Origin: a virus
Length of the DNA stretch: 43,587 nucleotides
Virus record (IMG/VR): IMGVR_UViG_3300036768_001145
Coordinates: 1-43,587 of that record
Direction: 5' to 3' (one strand)
Position numbers and translations under genes: made by a program. Shown one piece after another: positions 1 through 7,218 of the stretch (the stretch's first letter is position 1; every line of letters starts with the position of its first letter). Under the pieces are notes generated by a model, which ran no database searches, was not told where the DNA came from, and saw only the letters and a program-made list of their open reading frames with translations.

Positions 1-1
1 G

Positions 2-217
2 TTATTTCAGGAGAATGAATGATTTGCCATTTTTATGAGTAATGGCAAATACTTGAGGCATGCCGAGTTTAGGTCCGGCATTTATGACGGAGATATCTTG
101 GATTTTGGTGTAGAAAACACCCCAGTCGTCCGGTTTTCCCGAAGTATCGACCTCAACCACGACTTCCATGTCTGGGTTGAGAGTTCTGAGGCGTTTAATT
201 AGTTCTTTAACCTTCAT
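2..217 (-). CDS. small conserved phage-type hypothetical protein, 71 aa
   Basis: A complete 71-residue reading frame with its stop at the window edge. It opens with a helix (MKVKELIKRLRTLNPDMEV) and then alternates short strands, ending in a hydrophobic strand. This 'lysine-rich helix then acidic strand' start is common in small phage proteins, but I do not recognise a function. No Cys motif, signal peptide or membrane segment is visible. Its ATG overlaps the stop of the adjoining endonuclease gene by 4 nt (ATGA), so the two are probably translated from one leftward message. Confidence 0.6.
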   Translation of the reverse strand: MKVKELIKRLRTLNPDMEVVVEVDTSGKPDDWGVFYTKIQDISVINAGPKLGMPQVFAITHKNGKSFILLK

Positions 218-957
218 GGTGAATCCATATAATACGCTTTAAATCCCTTATGATGCTGTCGGCTTTTTGTCAGAACGCTACTTAACTTAGCTGGAGCTAA
301 GTCGTTAACCAAACAGGCTTCTTTGATGGAGGCAAAATACTCTACTTTGCCATCCGGATGCACTAATTTTATTTTTTTGCATTTTGCGGCTGTTGCCGCC
401 TTTATGGTGGCAACATAATCGTGATCTTTAGCTATGTTTTCCCTCAGCTCTAGGATTTGGATATTATCTAGTTGATAGTGACCATCGTTATCAATACGGT
501 CAATTGATGGAGTCAGTCCAAGCTGGTATAACGCCTCTATCTGAGGCCAAACAAAATCTACCCATGCATAGAATTCTTGCTTAGACATTCGCAACTCTAT
601 GCCTTTGTTTTTGTACGTTTTAAATCTGTCAAAATTAATAAACTCTTTAGAGTTCACTGTGCGTCTTTTGATGTTACCCCATGTTTGACACTTAAAATAT
701 TCCAAGGTTCCTCGGACTTTAGCTAAATTGCCATTACGCTTGTCTAACTTAGGACCACTACTTTTCTCAATAGCCAAACACCCACAACTAAGGCTCTTTC
801 CTTGGATCAGACTTGTTCCTCTGACGCTGTTAGTTTTTCCGCAACAGCATACACATCTATAATATCTACACTTGGTGTTTTTATCCGTATCAAGTGATAG
901 AACAGTCCACCTGCCAAATTTAACACCAGTGTCGATTATTTTGGAATAATGTGTCAT
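214..957 (-). CDS. HNH-type homing endonuclease-like protein with zinc ribbon and NUMOD1-like tail
   Basis: This 247-residue protein has three recognisable parts. Residues 12-60 form a Cys-rich ribbon (C30, C35, C37, C38, C39, then the S-C-G-C at 57-60), a module often found at the start of phage HNH proteins. Residues 148-170 hold a divergent HNH-like core with DRIDND at 153-158 and YQLDNIQ at 161-167, where the Asn and Asp residues are conserved in these endonucleases. Residues 197-243 look like a NUMOD1-type DNA-binding tail (YFASIKEACLVNDL... GFKAYY). Such genes are mobile and cut DNA at the site they invade. It lies between two small genes and is probably free-standing. No intron was identified around it. 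Catalytic activity is inferred. Confidence 0.75.
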   Translation of the reverse strand: MTHYSKIIDTGVKFGRWTVLSLDTDKNTKCRYYRCVCCCGKTNSVRGTSLIQGKSLSCGCLAIEKSSGPKLDKRNGNLAKVRGTLEYFKCQTWGNIKRRTVNSKEFINFDRFKTYKNKGIELRMSKQEFYAWVDFVWPQIEALYQLGLTPSIDRIDNDGHYQLDNIQILELRENIAKDHDYVATIKAATAAKCKKIKLVHPDGKVEYFASIKEACLVNDLAPAKLSSVLTKSRQHHKGFKAYYMDSP

Positions 958-959
958 AA

Positions 960-1699
960 TTAATAGTGCTCATTTATTATATTACCGTTGCTATCTATAG
1001 TAAAATAACACTTTGAGCCATCAGTCACAACAAAATCTCCCGGACTCAACAACGAGAATCTAGTGTTCTTCCCATTAGCATCATCCGAGAAGCTCGCGAG
1101 GATTGACCCATCAGCAAGCTTAAGGAGGATCTCATCGTATATACCAGCTTTATCACCGCATGGATCGATGATTGTGACTGCGGAGAACGGTGTCACTGGA
1201 GCATCTTGACCATCAACCCCGTCCTTACCATCAGCGCCGGTATCACCTTTGTCGCCCTTATCGCCTTTTTCCCCTACAGCACCATTACAGATATCAGCCG
1301 ACTGGAGGTCAGTGTCTATGCCCAAATCAAGAACGCCGTTCCTATTTGTATCCTGAGCTAAGAGTACCATCTTACCACCTGTTGGGCAGGTTTGGCTGTC
1401 AGCGATCATAAACACAAGCGAGTATCCGTCAGATCCGGATGCCCAGTGTCACCTTTTTCACCTTTAGCGCCAGGTTTACCATCCTTTGGTTTATCAAATG
1501 TCGACTCGGTCCCATCTGTGCAACTGATCCGAACAAGCGAATCCGTTTCGGAGACTGAGCAGCTCGATCCGTCTTTCGCCACAGTATGAACTGCCTCATC
1601 TCTCCTACAGGCTTTTCCATTAATGGTACACCCGATTGACGGGCTTATATCACCACACGATACCAAAAACAATACAAACAACATAAACCACTTGAGCAT
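960..1699 (-). pseudogene. collagen-like surface lipoprotein, broken by one missing base
   Basis: Two overlapping frames encode one protein. The first starts at the ATG at 1699, six bases after the Shine-Dalgarno-like AAGAGG, and gives a lipoprotein signal (hydrophobic run, then LVSC as lipobox). Collagen-type Gly-X-Y repeats follow, and the frame then ends out of phase. The second frame resumes with Gly-X-Y repeats, continues into a segment with CPTGG and DTNRNGVLD resembling the DUF7151-type unit that accompanies bacterial collagen-like repeats, then a second Gly-X-Y run and a C-terminal domain. Adding one G to the GGG near 1442 gives an uninterrupted repeat GDT-GAS-GSD-GYS across the junction and a 246-residue protein. 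It is probably an outer-membrane-anchored surface protein, perhaps a lysogenic conversion factor. Sequencing error and true mutation cannot be separated here. Confidence 0.8.
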
Positions 1700-1701
1700 A
1701 A

Positions 1702-1968
1702 TCACCTCTTCACGGCAAAGCTAACTATTTGATTATTGGATTCAAGCTCTTCTAGCAAGAGTGTCATCCCTTTGAGTCTGCTTCTGTCGCTCTCATCAGA
1801 AACCGACTCCATTGTTATGGTAAGTCTTGGACAGTTATGGCCTATCGAACTGTGAATCCCATCTTTTACTATCTTCATTTTGCCATCACGACTGACAGCA
1901 GCCTTAAGAGCCATTGGGATATCCCTATAATAGACCACTATGAAAATCAAGCCTGAGTCGTTTTTCAT
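1702..1968 (-). CDS. hypothetical protein, 88 aa
   Basis: A compact alpha/beta-looking protein: a hydrophobic strand (GLIFIVVYY) at residues 6-14, a central RDGKMKIVKDG strand-turn-strand and an acidic C-terminal helix (KGMTLLLEELESNN). I do not recognise the family. It is placed directly before the collagen-like lipoprotein on the same strand, and the AAGAGG used by that gene lies at its 3' end. The hydrophobic stretch is short and lacks a signal-peptidase site, so it is probably cytoplasmic. Confidence 0.5.
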   Translation of the reverse strand: MKNDSGLIFIVVYYRDIPMALKAAVSRDGKMKIVKDGIHSSIGHNCPRLTITMESVSDESDRSRLKGMTLLLEELESNNQIVSFAVKR

Positions 1969-1975
1969 AAATGTC

Positions 1976-2380
1976 CTAGATTAGGTACTTGTCTGGGATC
2001 AAAACGCGATCCATGGCTAAGTCATTGTGCAACTTTTTTCTTAAGAAAGCAATGAAATCATCGTAAGTAGCCATAAACACAACAACTTCTGAAGCTACCG
2101 ATCCACGATCAAACTGAGCGTACTCATACCGATCACTGCAATACCTGACTATTTTACTAACAATCCATTCTTCGTTTTCTTTGCCGTATTTTTCAAGCTC
2201 TCCAAGTGTCGGATTTGACATCATAAATAGCGGATTTGATACATTTTTTGAGAACTTGACAGCAGCTCTTGCTAAATAGCCATGGAGACTACCCCACTTG
2301 GGTACATCTAACCCAACGTAATCCCAAGGGAATGTGTATTCGTTCTGAAAAAATGGTTTTATATCAATAAATTGCGTCAT
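1976..2380 (-). CDS. hypothetical protein, about 134 aa
   Basis: I place the start at the ATG at 2380 (MTQFIDIKPF), because AAGAGG lies nine bases before it. An upstream in-frame ATG at 2401 lies before that site and has no ribosome-binding site of its own. The protein is rich in aromatic residues (WDYVGLDVPKWGSLHGYL), with a helical second half (SEVVVFMATYDDFIAFLRKKL). No family is recognised. It is the first leftward gene after the divergent regulatory region, so its promoter should lie within 2402-2836. Confidence 0.55.
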   Translation of the reverse strand: MTQFIDIKPFFQNEYTFPWDYVGLDVPKWGSLHGYLARAAVKFSKNVSNPLFMMSNPTLGELEKYGKENEEWIVSKIVRYCSDRYEYAQFDRGSVASEVVVFMATYDDFIAFLRKKLHNDLAMDRVLIPDKYLI

Positions 2381-2536
2381 TGTTGGCAACCTCTTATCCA
2401 TATTTTACAGTAATGTTGGCTAAGCGTCCAATTTCTAAAAGAATAAAGACCGGTTTGTGAATACTGTATTTCTATATGTGGCAAGTGTTTGATTCTATAG
2501 GGGGGATCTACATCCTATATGAGGTCTAAGAATAAC

Positions 2537-2573
2537 GTGAATACTATATGTAATAGGGGGGATTTGTGTTCTA
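2537..2573 (+). repeat. 37-bp direct repeat, copy 1
   Basis: This is identical over 37 bp to 2633-2669. The unit begins GTGAATACTATATGTAATAG, continues with GGGGG and ends GATTTGTGTTCTA. A degenerate relative begins at 2457 (GTGAATACTGTAT), and the G-tract part recurs near 2498. The identical copies are 96 bp apart, start to start. Confidence 0.9.
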
Positions 2574-2632
2574 GATCTGTGCCTAAGTCTAATTGACTCT
2601 GTGTTCTATACTTTTGGCTATAAAAAGGGTTT

Positions 2633-2669
2633 GTGAATACTATATGTAATAGGGGGGATTTGTGTTCTA
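2633..2669 (+). repeat. 37-bp direct repeat, copy 2
   Basis: This is the second identical copy of the unit at 2537-2573, about 165 bp before the helicase start codon. Perfect identity within a diverged region suggests recent duplication or selection on the whole unit. Confidence 0.9.
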
Positions 2670-2836
2670 CAGGGAGTGGAATATACATCCTATATATATG
2701 TTGGATTTGACTCTATACTTGGATATTATTGGGATATTATATTCTGGTTGATATCTGCTTGGGTTTGATTTAACCTTTGACATGGCTTTGGTATGTTGCA
2801 TTCGCAGTTAGAATGCATTTTTGATGGTAGGTCATA

Positions 2837-4846
2837 ATGAAAAATCCTCTCAAAGGTTATGGCTTAAAGGGTAAGTGTGGTCCAAATCGACTTACCTTGT
2901 TTGTGGAAGGTACTGGTCCTGCTCTTCAAAAGCTGAGGGACTATCTAACTGTCAGAAATGAGTCTATTGGATGGAAGATTAAGAAAACGAAGGAGTCTAT
3001 AGGCTTTTGGGAGGCAAGGCTAACTCAGGAGCAGATACTTGGAATAAAAGGTGAGTATACAACTCTCAAGCTTGAGAGTCTTAGAAAAGAGATTGTGGAT
3101 CTATACGAAGATTATGAGCAAACCTTTTATGAAGACACCGAAGAGGGTTTGGTCATACCGGCAGGGTTTTGGTATTTGTGTGATTCTATAGAAGGTGATA
3201 TTCACCTAAATAAAGAAGTGAAACCGTGTCATGTTGACGGTACAAGAGATTACCAAATAGAGGCTGTGAATGAGGCACTGAAGTACAAAAGAGCAACCGT
3301 GGTTCTCCCGACAGGTGCAGGCAAGAGTCGTGTGATTTTAAATCTCAGCCTTTCCTTTGTGAGAGCAGGAAAAAGAGTCTTTATTGTGGTTCCAACTGAA
3401 TACTTGGTTGGGCAAATCTATGACACGATCAAGCCTCATTGGGAATCAATCACAGCGGTTGGTGGTAAGCGTAAGCACCCAAAACTCGGTACTGATGTGT
3501 TTGTGTGTACGGCCCAGTCTGCCATTAAGTATGCTGATGGGTATGATGTGTTGGTAATGGATGAGTGCTTGCCATACACTCAACGTGTGTGGACTAAAGA
3601 TGGCCCATTACAAATTGGTGATTTATATAATAAGTGGTCAAAAGGCGAACAATTACCGCTGGTTATGTCATTTAATGAAAAAAAACAAACCTTTGAGTAT
3701 AAAAAAATTACACATGCATGGAAAAGGTCATCTAACAAACCATTAGTGGAAATTAAGACATGCAGGCTAAAAACTACCACAACACTTAACCATCCTTTTT
3801 TAACCCGTAATAAGGGCTGGGTAAAGGCAGAAAATCTTGCTGTTGGTGATTTATTGATTGGCCCTTGCATTAAAGGTGGTGTTCAGGATTTGGACAATTC
3901 TTGTACAGAGTCTTGGAATTTCTCTTTCCTTGAGTATGCCACATACCCAATCACCGATATTCAAGTAATAGACAATCCAGTACGTAAGGAAGGAGATGGT
4001 TTTGGTCTTTTTGATTTAGAGGTTGAAGATAATCATAATTTTGTCGCTGCTAGTGAATCAAATCAATCCGTGAGTGCTTGGGGTGGTGTGGTTGTTCACA
4101 ATTGTCAGCATGTAGCTGCGGCAACTTGGCTTAATTTGATGACATCGACTCACTCAGCTGATCATTGCTACAACTTGACTGCTACGCCATTTAGAGCAGA
4201 TGGGTTGGACTTAGCTATTCATGCTTTTGGCGGCCCTATTGTTTATGAGAAGACAGTCAGGTGGGGTATCGAGAATGGATGGATATTGGAACCCACAGTA
4301 TGCTTAGTGACTATTAATGGTGATGATATTCCATCCAATAGCTTAGCAACCACTGCTTATAAAAAGATTTTTAAAAAGGATGTCCTTGACATTATTAAAC
4401 AATATATGCTTAAAGGTATTGAAAGCAAGAGAAAAATAATTGTTATTTTTAAAACACTCAAACCAGCTAATGATTTACGAAAGGTATGTAAGGATTGCAT
4501 ACCTTTCAATGTAGCCAGTGCTGATTTCAAAAATCCTATGATAGCTTTCAAAAATGGTGAAACTCCTGTGTTGGTCGGAACCATTGGTTTAATATCAGAA
4601 GGTGTTGACATTGTTGACGCATGCATGCTAATTGTTGTTACACAGCATGGCTCAGCTGTGTCAACTTTTCAATCAGTTGGTAGAATTTTAAGAAAAAGAG
4701 AAAACAAAAACAAGCCATTGGTTATAGATATTACAGTAACAGGGTACTCACAATTTGAAAAAGCGTTTCATAAAAGAGAGAGAGTTTATAAAAATATATC
4801 TAATGATATTAGATATATAATGGTGCAAAATGATAGGCAAGATTAG
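2837..4846 (+). CDS. UvsW-like superfamily 2 DNA helicase containing a mini-intein
   Basis: The extein is a DEAD/DEAH-type helicase. The Q-like RDYQIEAV is at 137-144, Walker A PTGAGKS at 158-164 and motif Ia VVPTEYL at 184-190. Motif II is split by the intein: DE at 242-243 is followed, after splicing, by C423-Q424-H425, giving DECQH. Motif III TATPFR lies shortly after, and motif VI QSVGRILRKR near residue 612. With the 179-residue intein removed the enzyme is about 490 residues, in the range of T4 UvsW, which remodels recombination and replication intermediates. Codon use becomes clearly more AT-rich over roughly the last 500 bp. A diverged second copy of the 3' end survives downstream (5034-6414), so the end of this gene was probably swapped in. 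Confidence 0.85.
   Translation: MKNPLKGYGLKGKCGPNRLTLFVEGTGPALQKLRDYLTVRNESIGWKIKKTKESIGFWEARLTQEQILGIKGEYTTLKLESLRKEIVDLYEDYEQTFYEDTEEGLVIPAGFWYLCDSIEGDIHLNKEVKPCHVDGTRDYQIEAVNEALKYKRATVVLPTGAGKSRVILNLSLSFVRAGKRVFIVVPTEYLVGQIYDTIKPHWESITAVGGKRKHPKLGTDVFVCTAQSAIKYADGYDVLVMDECLPYTQRVWTKDGPLQIGDLYNKWSKGEQLPLVMSFNEKKQTFEYKKITHAWKRSSNKPLVEIKTCRLKTTTTLNHPFLTRNKGWVKAENLAVGDLLIGPCIKGGVQDLDNSCTESWNFSFLEYATYPITDIQVIDNPVRKEGDGFGLFDLEVEDNHNFVAASESNQSVSAWGGVVVHNCQHVAAATWLNLMTSTHSADHCYNLTATPFRADGLDLAIHAFGGPIVYEKTVRWGIENGWILEPTVCLVTINGDDIPSNSLATTAYKKIFKKDVLDIIKQYMLKGIESKRKIIVIFKTLKPANDLRKVCKDCIPFNVASADFKNPMIAFKNGETPVLVGTIGLISEGVDIVDACMLIVVTQHGSAVSTFQSVGRILRKRENKNKPLVIDITVTGYSQFEKAFHKRERVYKNISNDIRYIMVQNDRQD
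3566..4102 (+). mobile_element. 179-aa mini-intein in helicase motif II
   Basis: The intein runs from C244 to N422 of the precursor. Block A is CLPYTQRVWTKDGPLQIGDL. Block B is TTLNHPFLT with the T-x-x-H pattern. Block F is FDLEVEDNHNFVA, and block G is VVVHN followed by extein Cys. The first Cys, penultimate His, final Asn and +1 Cys needed for standard class 1 splicing are all present. No LAGLIDADG or HNH motif is visible between blocks B and F, so this is a mini-intein without an endonuclease. It sits between DE and CQH of the ATPase motif, so the helicase cannot act before splicing. Confidence 0.92.
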
Positions 4847-4914
4847 GGCTGACTCTGATTGTGATACTGCAGTTAAGTACGCATGCAAGAGGATCATTAA
4901 GGGATACAGGTATA

Positions 4915-5037
4915 GTTGGCTATATCATAGGTAACATCTTGCCTTGTTGCAAGATTTGCAATATCTCCAAGAATGATATGGATTTTAATACCTTTGTTGA
5001 TTGGATAAAAAGACTTGCCGAGAAAAACAAATGGTGA
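4915..5037 (+). pseudogene. C-terminal remnant of an HNH homing endonuclease
   Basis: The frame reads GYIIGNILPCCKICNISKND, then MDFNTFVDWIKRL, ending at TGA 5035-5037. 'GY-x-x-GN-I-x-PCC-x-x-CN-x-x-K-x-D-M' followed by an F-x-x-W-I-K-R helix is the usual end of phage HNH endonucleases. Nothing upstream supplies the rest of the enzyme, because only about 70 bp separate it from the helicase stop. Its own stop abuts the point where homology to the helicase 3' end resumes (GTG at 5034). This is the position expected if the endonuclease arrived together with the new helicase 3' end. Confidence 0.7.
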
Positions 5038-5160
5038 CGCAGCATAGCAGTCAGGTTACCAAAAGGCGGCGTAAAGCCCCTGGTTTCAGCCGTGGGGATA
5101 TAAGCCGCCGTTGCCCTGCGGAGCTGGGCAAATTATCTGAAATATCACTGTGTGAGTGAA

Positions 5161-6207
5161 ATGGCAACGAAAACGATCAAAATTCGCATCAAAGATTCAA
5201 CGAGCGCCAGGCATCTTAGAAAGATGGCGAACGCGGTGAATTATGTGTGGAATTTTTGCAACCAAACGTCGCTCTATGCGATCCGCTATAACAGTGAATG
5301 GCTGTCCGGCTTCGATCTCCAAAAGCTCACAAAAGGAGCTGTGAAAGACCTTGGCATCAATTCGACCACGGTTCAGGAAATCTGTTCAGAATATGCCTTG
5401 CGCCGAAAGAAAGCCAAGAAGCGAAAACTTCGCTGGCGTGGCCGGAAGTCGTTGGGATGGATTCCCTTCAAGAGTACCGGCATATCATTCAAGGACGGCA
5501 TGGTCCACTATGCAGGGCATGAGCTAAAGTTGTTCCAGCCCGAGCGCCTGCCAGCCAAAGGCGAGTATGGCTCGGGCGAGTTCTGCGAGGACTCGCGTGG
5601 TCGCTGGTATCTTTGCATTTCGGTCGAATACGAAGTCAAAGCACCGGAAGTCTATGCCTCTGTTGGGATAGACCTTGGCCTCAAGTCAACAGCTACGCTG
5701 TCCAACGGCCAAAAAGTCTCCAATGGTCGCTACTATCGGATGATGGAGCGAAAGCTTGCCAAGGCCCAGCAGTGCAGGAAGAAACGGCAAGCCAAAGGCA
5801 TTCACGCCAAGATCAAAAACAAGCGAATGGATGATCTGCACAAGGCTTCAACCAGGATTGTGCAGGAAAACAAGATTATAGTTGTCGGCAACCTGTCTGC
5901 GAAAAAGCTGGCCAAGACCAAAATGGCCAAGTCCATACATGATGCCGCTACAACGATGTTCAGAACAATGCTGAAGTATAAAGCGAGTGCGCGTCAGCGT
6001 TGGTATGTGGAGGTCGATGAGGCCAACACAACGAGAACCTGTTCTGGCTGTCTAGCAATACCAGCCAGCGCTCCGAGAGGAGTGAAAGGTCTCTCGATAA
6101 GGGAATGGGTGTGCTGCGAATGTGGAAGGGTCCACGATCGAGATATCAACGCAGCACTGAACATTCTCCGTATCGGGTGCGATACGCTAGCGTCTGAAGT
6201 GCGCTAG
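5161..6207 (+). CDS. tnpB: TnpB-type RNA-guided nuclease
   Basis: I use the ATG at 5161, which gives 348 residues; a GTG nine bases upstream is possible. Numbering from that GTG, RuvC-I is GIDLG with D174 and RuvC-II is VVGN at 244-247. The usual glutamate is replaced there, as in a known TnpB lineage where E290 (in VEVDEANTT) may substitute. The zinc finger is C297, C300, C322 and C324, and RuvC-III is HDRDINAALNIL with D331. The N-terminal residues TKTIKIRIKDS are typical of OrfB/TnpB. These proteins bind an RNA from the element's right end and cut DNA next to the element's target motif, here predicted to be TTAC. The gene looks complete and intact. Confidence 0.9.
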   Translation: MATKTIKIRIKDSTSARHLRKMANAVNYVWNFCNQTSLYAIRYNSEWLSGFDLQKLTKGAVKDLGINSTTVQEICSEYALRRKKAKKRKLRWRGRKSLGWIPFKSTGISFKDGMVHYAGHELKLFQPERLPAKGEYGSGEFCEDSRGRWYLCISVEYEVKAPEVYASVGIDLGLKSTATLSNGQKVSNGRYYRMMERKLAKAQQCRKKRQAKGIHAKIKNKRMDDLHKASTRIVQENKIIVVGNLSAKKLAKTKMAKSIHDAATTMFRTMLKYKASARQRWYVEVDEANTTRTCSGCLAIPASAPRGVKGLSIREWVCCECGRVHDRDINAALNILRIGCDTLASEVR

Positions 6208-6242
6208 GAATCCCCCGGCTTTAGCCGTGGGGAGGGCATCAA
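6150..6242 (+). ncRNA. predicted omega RNA of the TnpB element
   Basis: The 3' end of tnpB and the right end contain two stems: CTAGCG with CGCTAG near 6187-6207, and CCCC...GGGG near 6211-6232. The same layout occurs in the element at 8838-9220 with different but still pairing bases (GCTAGC/GCTAGC and CCCTTGG/CCAAGGG) around a shared GGAATCCC. Paired substitutions favour a structured RNA. The guide would start just past 6242 with AACTTACCAGACGATTGG. The 5' limit is approximate. Confidence 0.45.
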
Positions 6243-6410
6243 AACTTACCAGACGATTGGTAGGGTTTTGAGGAAAAGTCCAGGCAAGGAGTATGCCATT
6301 ATTGTGGACATAATGACACCTGGATACAAGCAGTTTGAAAATGCTCGAGAGAAACGGTTAAAGGTTTTTCAAAAGATTACCGATGATGTGATTGTAATCG
6401 GGGGTAAGAA

Positions 6411-7028
6411 GTGAAGGCAGTTGCACTTTCTTTATTGATAACAGCGTGTGGTCCAGCGGCTAAAGAGCCTGATCTTCCTAATATGCAGGATGCAGAATAC
6501 GCCTTTAGTGCATGGGTCTCCGATCATAGGGCGTCAACTCCTGAATTTGGACTCTATGAGATAACCAAGCTTTTTGAAAGAGCTTCTGACAAAGATCCGA
6601 AAATTGCAACTAAAATAGTCAATAATCTTTATGAGTTAGAATACATCAAAGAATCTAGCAATTTAGATCTGATTGGTGATCGCAAAAGACTCGGAGTGTG
6701 CTTTTTCGGAGGCGATAGGTCATTTGGCGTCGATGTCCTAGATAAAGCTGGCTTCGAGGCATTCAATAGGGATTATTTTGGTGATGAGGCCACTGAGGAA
6801 ACCCTGAATGCCTCTTGAGAGCTTGTGTGGCTCCATGAGCTAGGACACTGTTTAGGCAATCTTGGTCATGCAACACCGGAAGGTGTTTTGATTATGCAGC
6901 CATATGTTGGCTACACTTTGGTTTCTAAATACATGACCGATCAATCACTTTATTTGGATGAGCTGATCGATGCTATAGGTAATGAATCCGCAGGTTTGTT
7001 GCAAGAAGAGGTTGACGAAGAGATTTAA
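6411..7028 (+). pseudogene. putative secreted zinc metalloprotease lipoprotein with in-frame TGA
   Basis: The gene starts at the GTG at 6411, overlapping the helicase-remnant stop. It encodes a short signal with a lipobox-like LITAC, then a helical region. After TGA at 6816-6818 the same frame continues as ELVW, then HELGHCLGNLGH, the HExxHxxGxxH zinc motif of metzincins. Typical metzincins have a short W-H-E-L-G-H context like this, so the TGA lies just before the catalytic helix inside one gene of 206 codons. TGA is used as a normal stop elsewhere in the window, so recoding of the whole genome is unlikely. A point mutation, a base-call error or leaky readthrough remain. The expected location is the periplasm or outer membrane. 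Confidence 0.75.
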
Positions 7029-7041
7029 TCAGGAGGTTTCA

Positions 7042-7218
7042 ATGTCTTATCTCGATCATGATATTCCTGAAGATTTTGTTTGTGATTTGGTAGGTAATCG
7101 ATTGGAAAAGATTCGCCGCGCCCGTGAGATTGTTTATGGCGACTCACCAGTCTATTTGGTCGATGATCCAGAGGTTCATGAGCTGGTTCAAAAGATTCGC
7201 CGAGGTGAGAAGGTGTGA
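7042..7218 (+). CDS. small hypothetical protein, 58 aa
   Basis: I take the ATG at 7042 because a perfect AGGAGG sits at 7031-7036. The frame remains open upstream but overlaps the protease gene. The 58 residues (MSYLDHDIPEDFVCDLVGNR...) end with a basic helix (HELVQKIRRGEKV). No family is recognised. Its TGA overlaps the next ATG (TGATG at 7216-7220), suggesting coupled translation. Confidence 0.6.
   Translation: MSYLDHDIPEDFVCDLVGNRLEKIRRAREIVYGDSPVYLVDDPEVHELVQKIRRGEKV

Larger units (their letters stand above)
2402..2836. promoter_or_regulatory. 435-bp gene-free divergent region with direct repeats
   Basis: No plausible gene lies here. The region is AT-rich, is flanked by divergently transcribed genes, and carries repeated motifs. 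GTGAATAC recurs at 2457, 2537 and 2633, the G-tract motif ATAGGGGGGAT occurs three times, and CATCCTATAT occurs twice (2511 and 2686). Both promoters of the flanking genes are expected here. I cannot assign -35/-10 boxes confidently, and a phage-specific promoter or origin iterons are equally possible readings. Confidence 0.6.
5060..6242 (+). mobile_element. IS200/IS605-type element carrying only tnpB
   Basis: The left end begins CAAAAGGCGGCGTAAAG right after TTAC (5056-5059). The right end finishes with a hairpin and GAGGGCATCAA at 6242. Removing 5060-6242 restores the helicase remnant frame, which fixes both boundaries. There is no target duplication, as expected for this family. The left end can fold (GGCGGC with GCCGCC, CCCC with GGGG). 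There is no tnpA, so movement would need a transposase in trans. GC content is well above that of the flanks, a sign of recent arrival. Confidence 0.88.
5034..6414 (+). pseudogene. remnant of the original helicase 3' end, interrupted by a TnpB element
   Basis: Joining 5034-5059 to 6243-6414 gives one 65-residue frame: VTQHSSQVTTYQTIGR, then a further helicase tail ending VIVIGGKK and a stop. It aligns without gaps to VTQHGSAVSTFQSVGR of the intact helicase and stays related to the end, at roughly 45% identity by eye. The segment is therefore a diverged copy of motif VI and the C-terminus. The downstream lipoprotein gene starts at a GTG overlapping this stop (GTGA). That shows the remnant is the ancestral helicase end in its original position, and that the end at 4846 is the newcomer. 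Confidence 0.85.

Noticed and set aside
2402-2836. CRISPR array
   Set aside because: Only two identical repeats 96 bp apart plus degenerate pieces, with no regular spacers and no cas genes. It does not have array structure.
2538-2840. Group I intron in the helicase locus
   Set aside because: I saw no recognisable P, Q, R, S core elements or exon junctions here or around the HNH remnant. The remnant fits a free-standing homing gene better. A covariance-model search would decide.
3561-3870. Separate genes inside the helicase intein on either strand
   Set aside because: The frames overlap clear intein blocks A and B, have no ribosome-binding sites and show no protein character. They are shadow frames.
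6816-6818. Alternative genetic code with TGA as a sense codon
   Set aside because: Several well-supported genes end in TGA with coupled starts (for example 7216-7218 and 1702-1704), so recoding across the genome is not supported. A local event at this one codon is kept as a finding.
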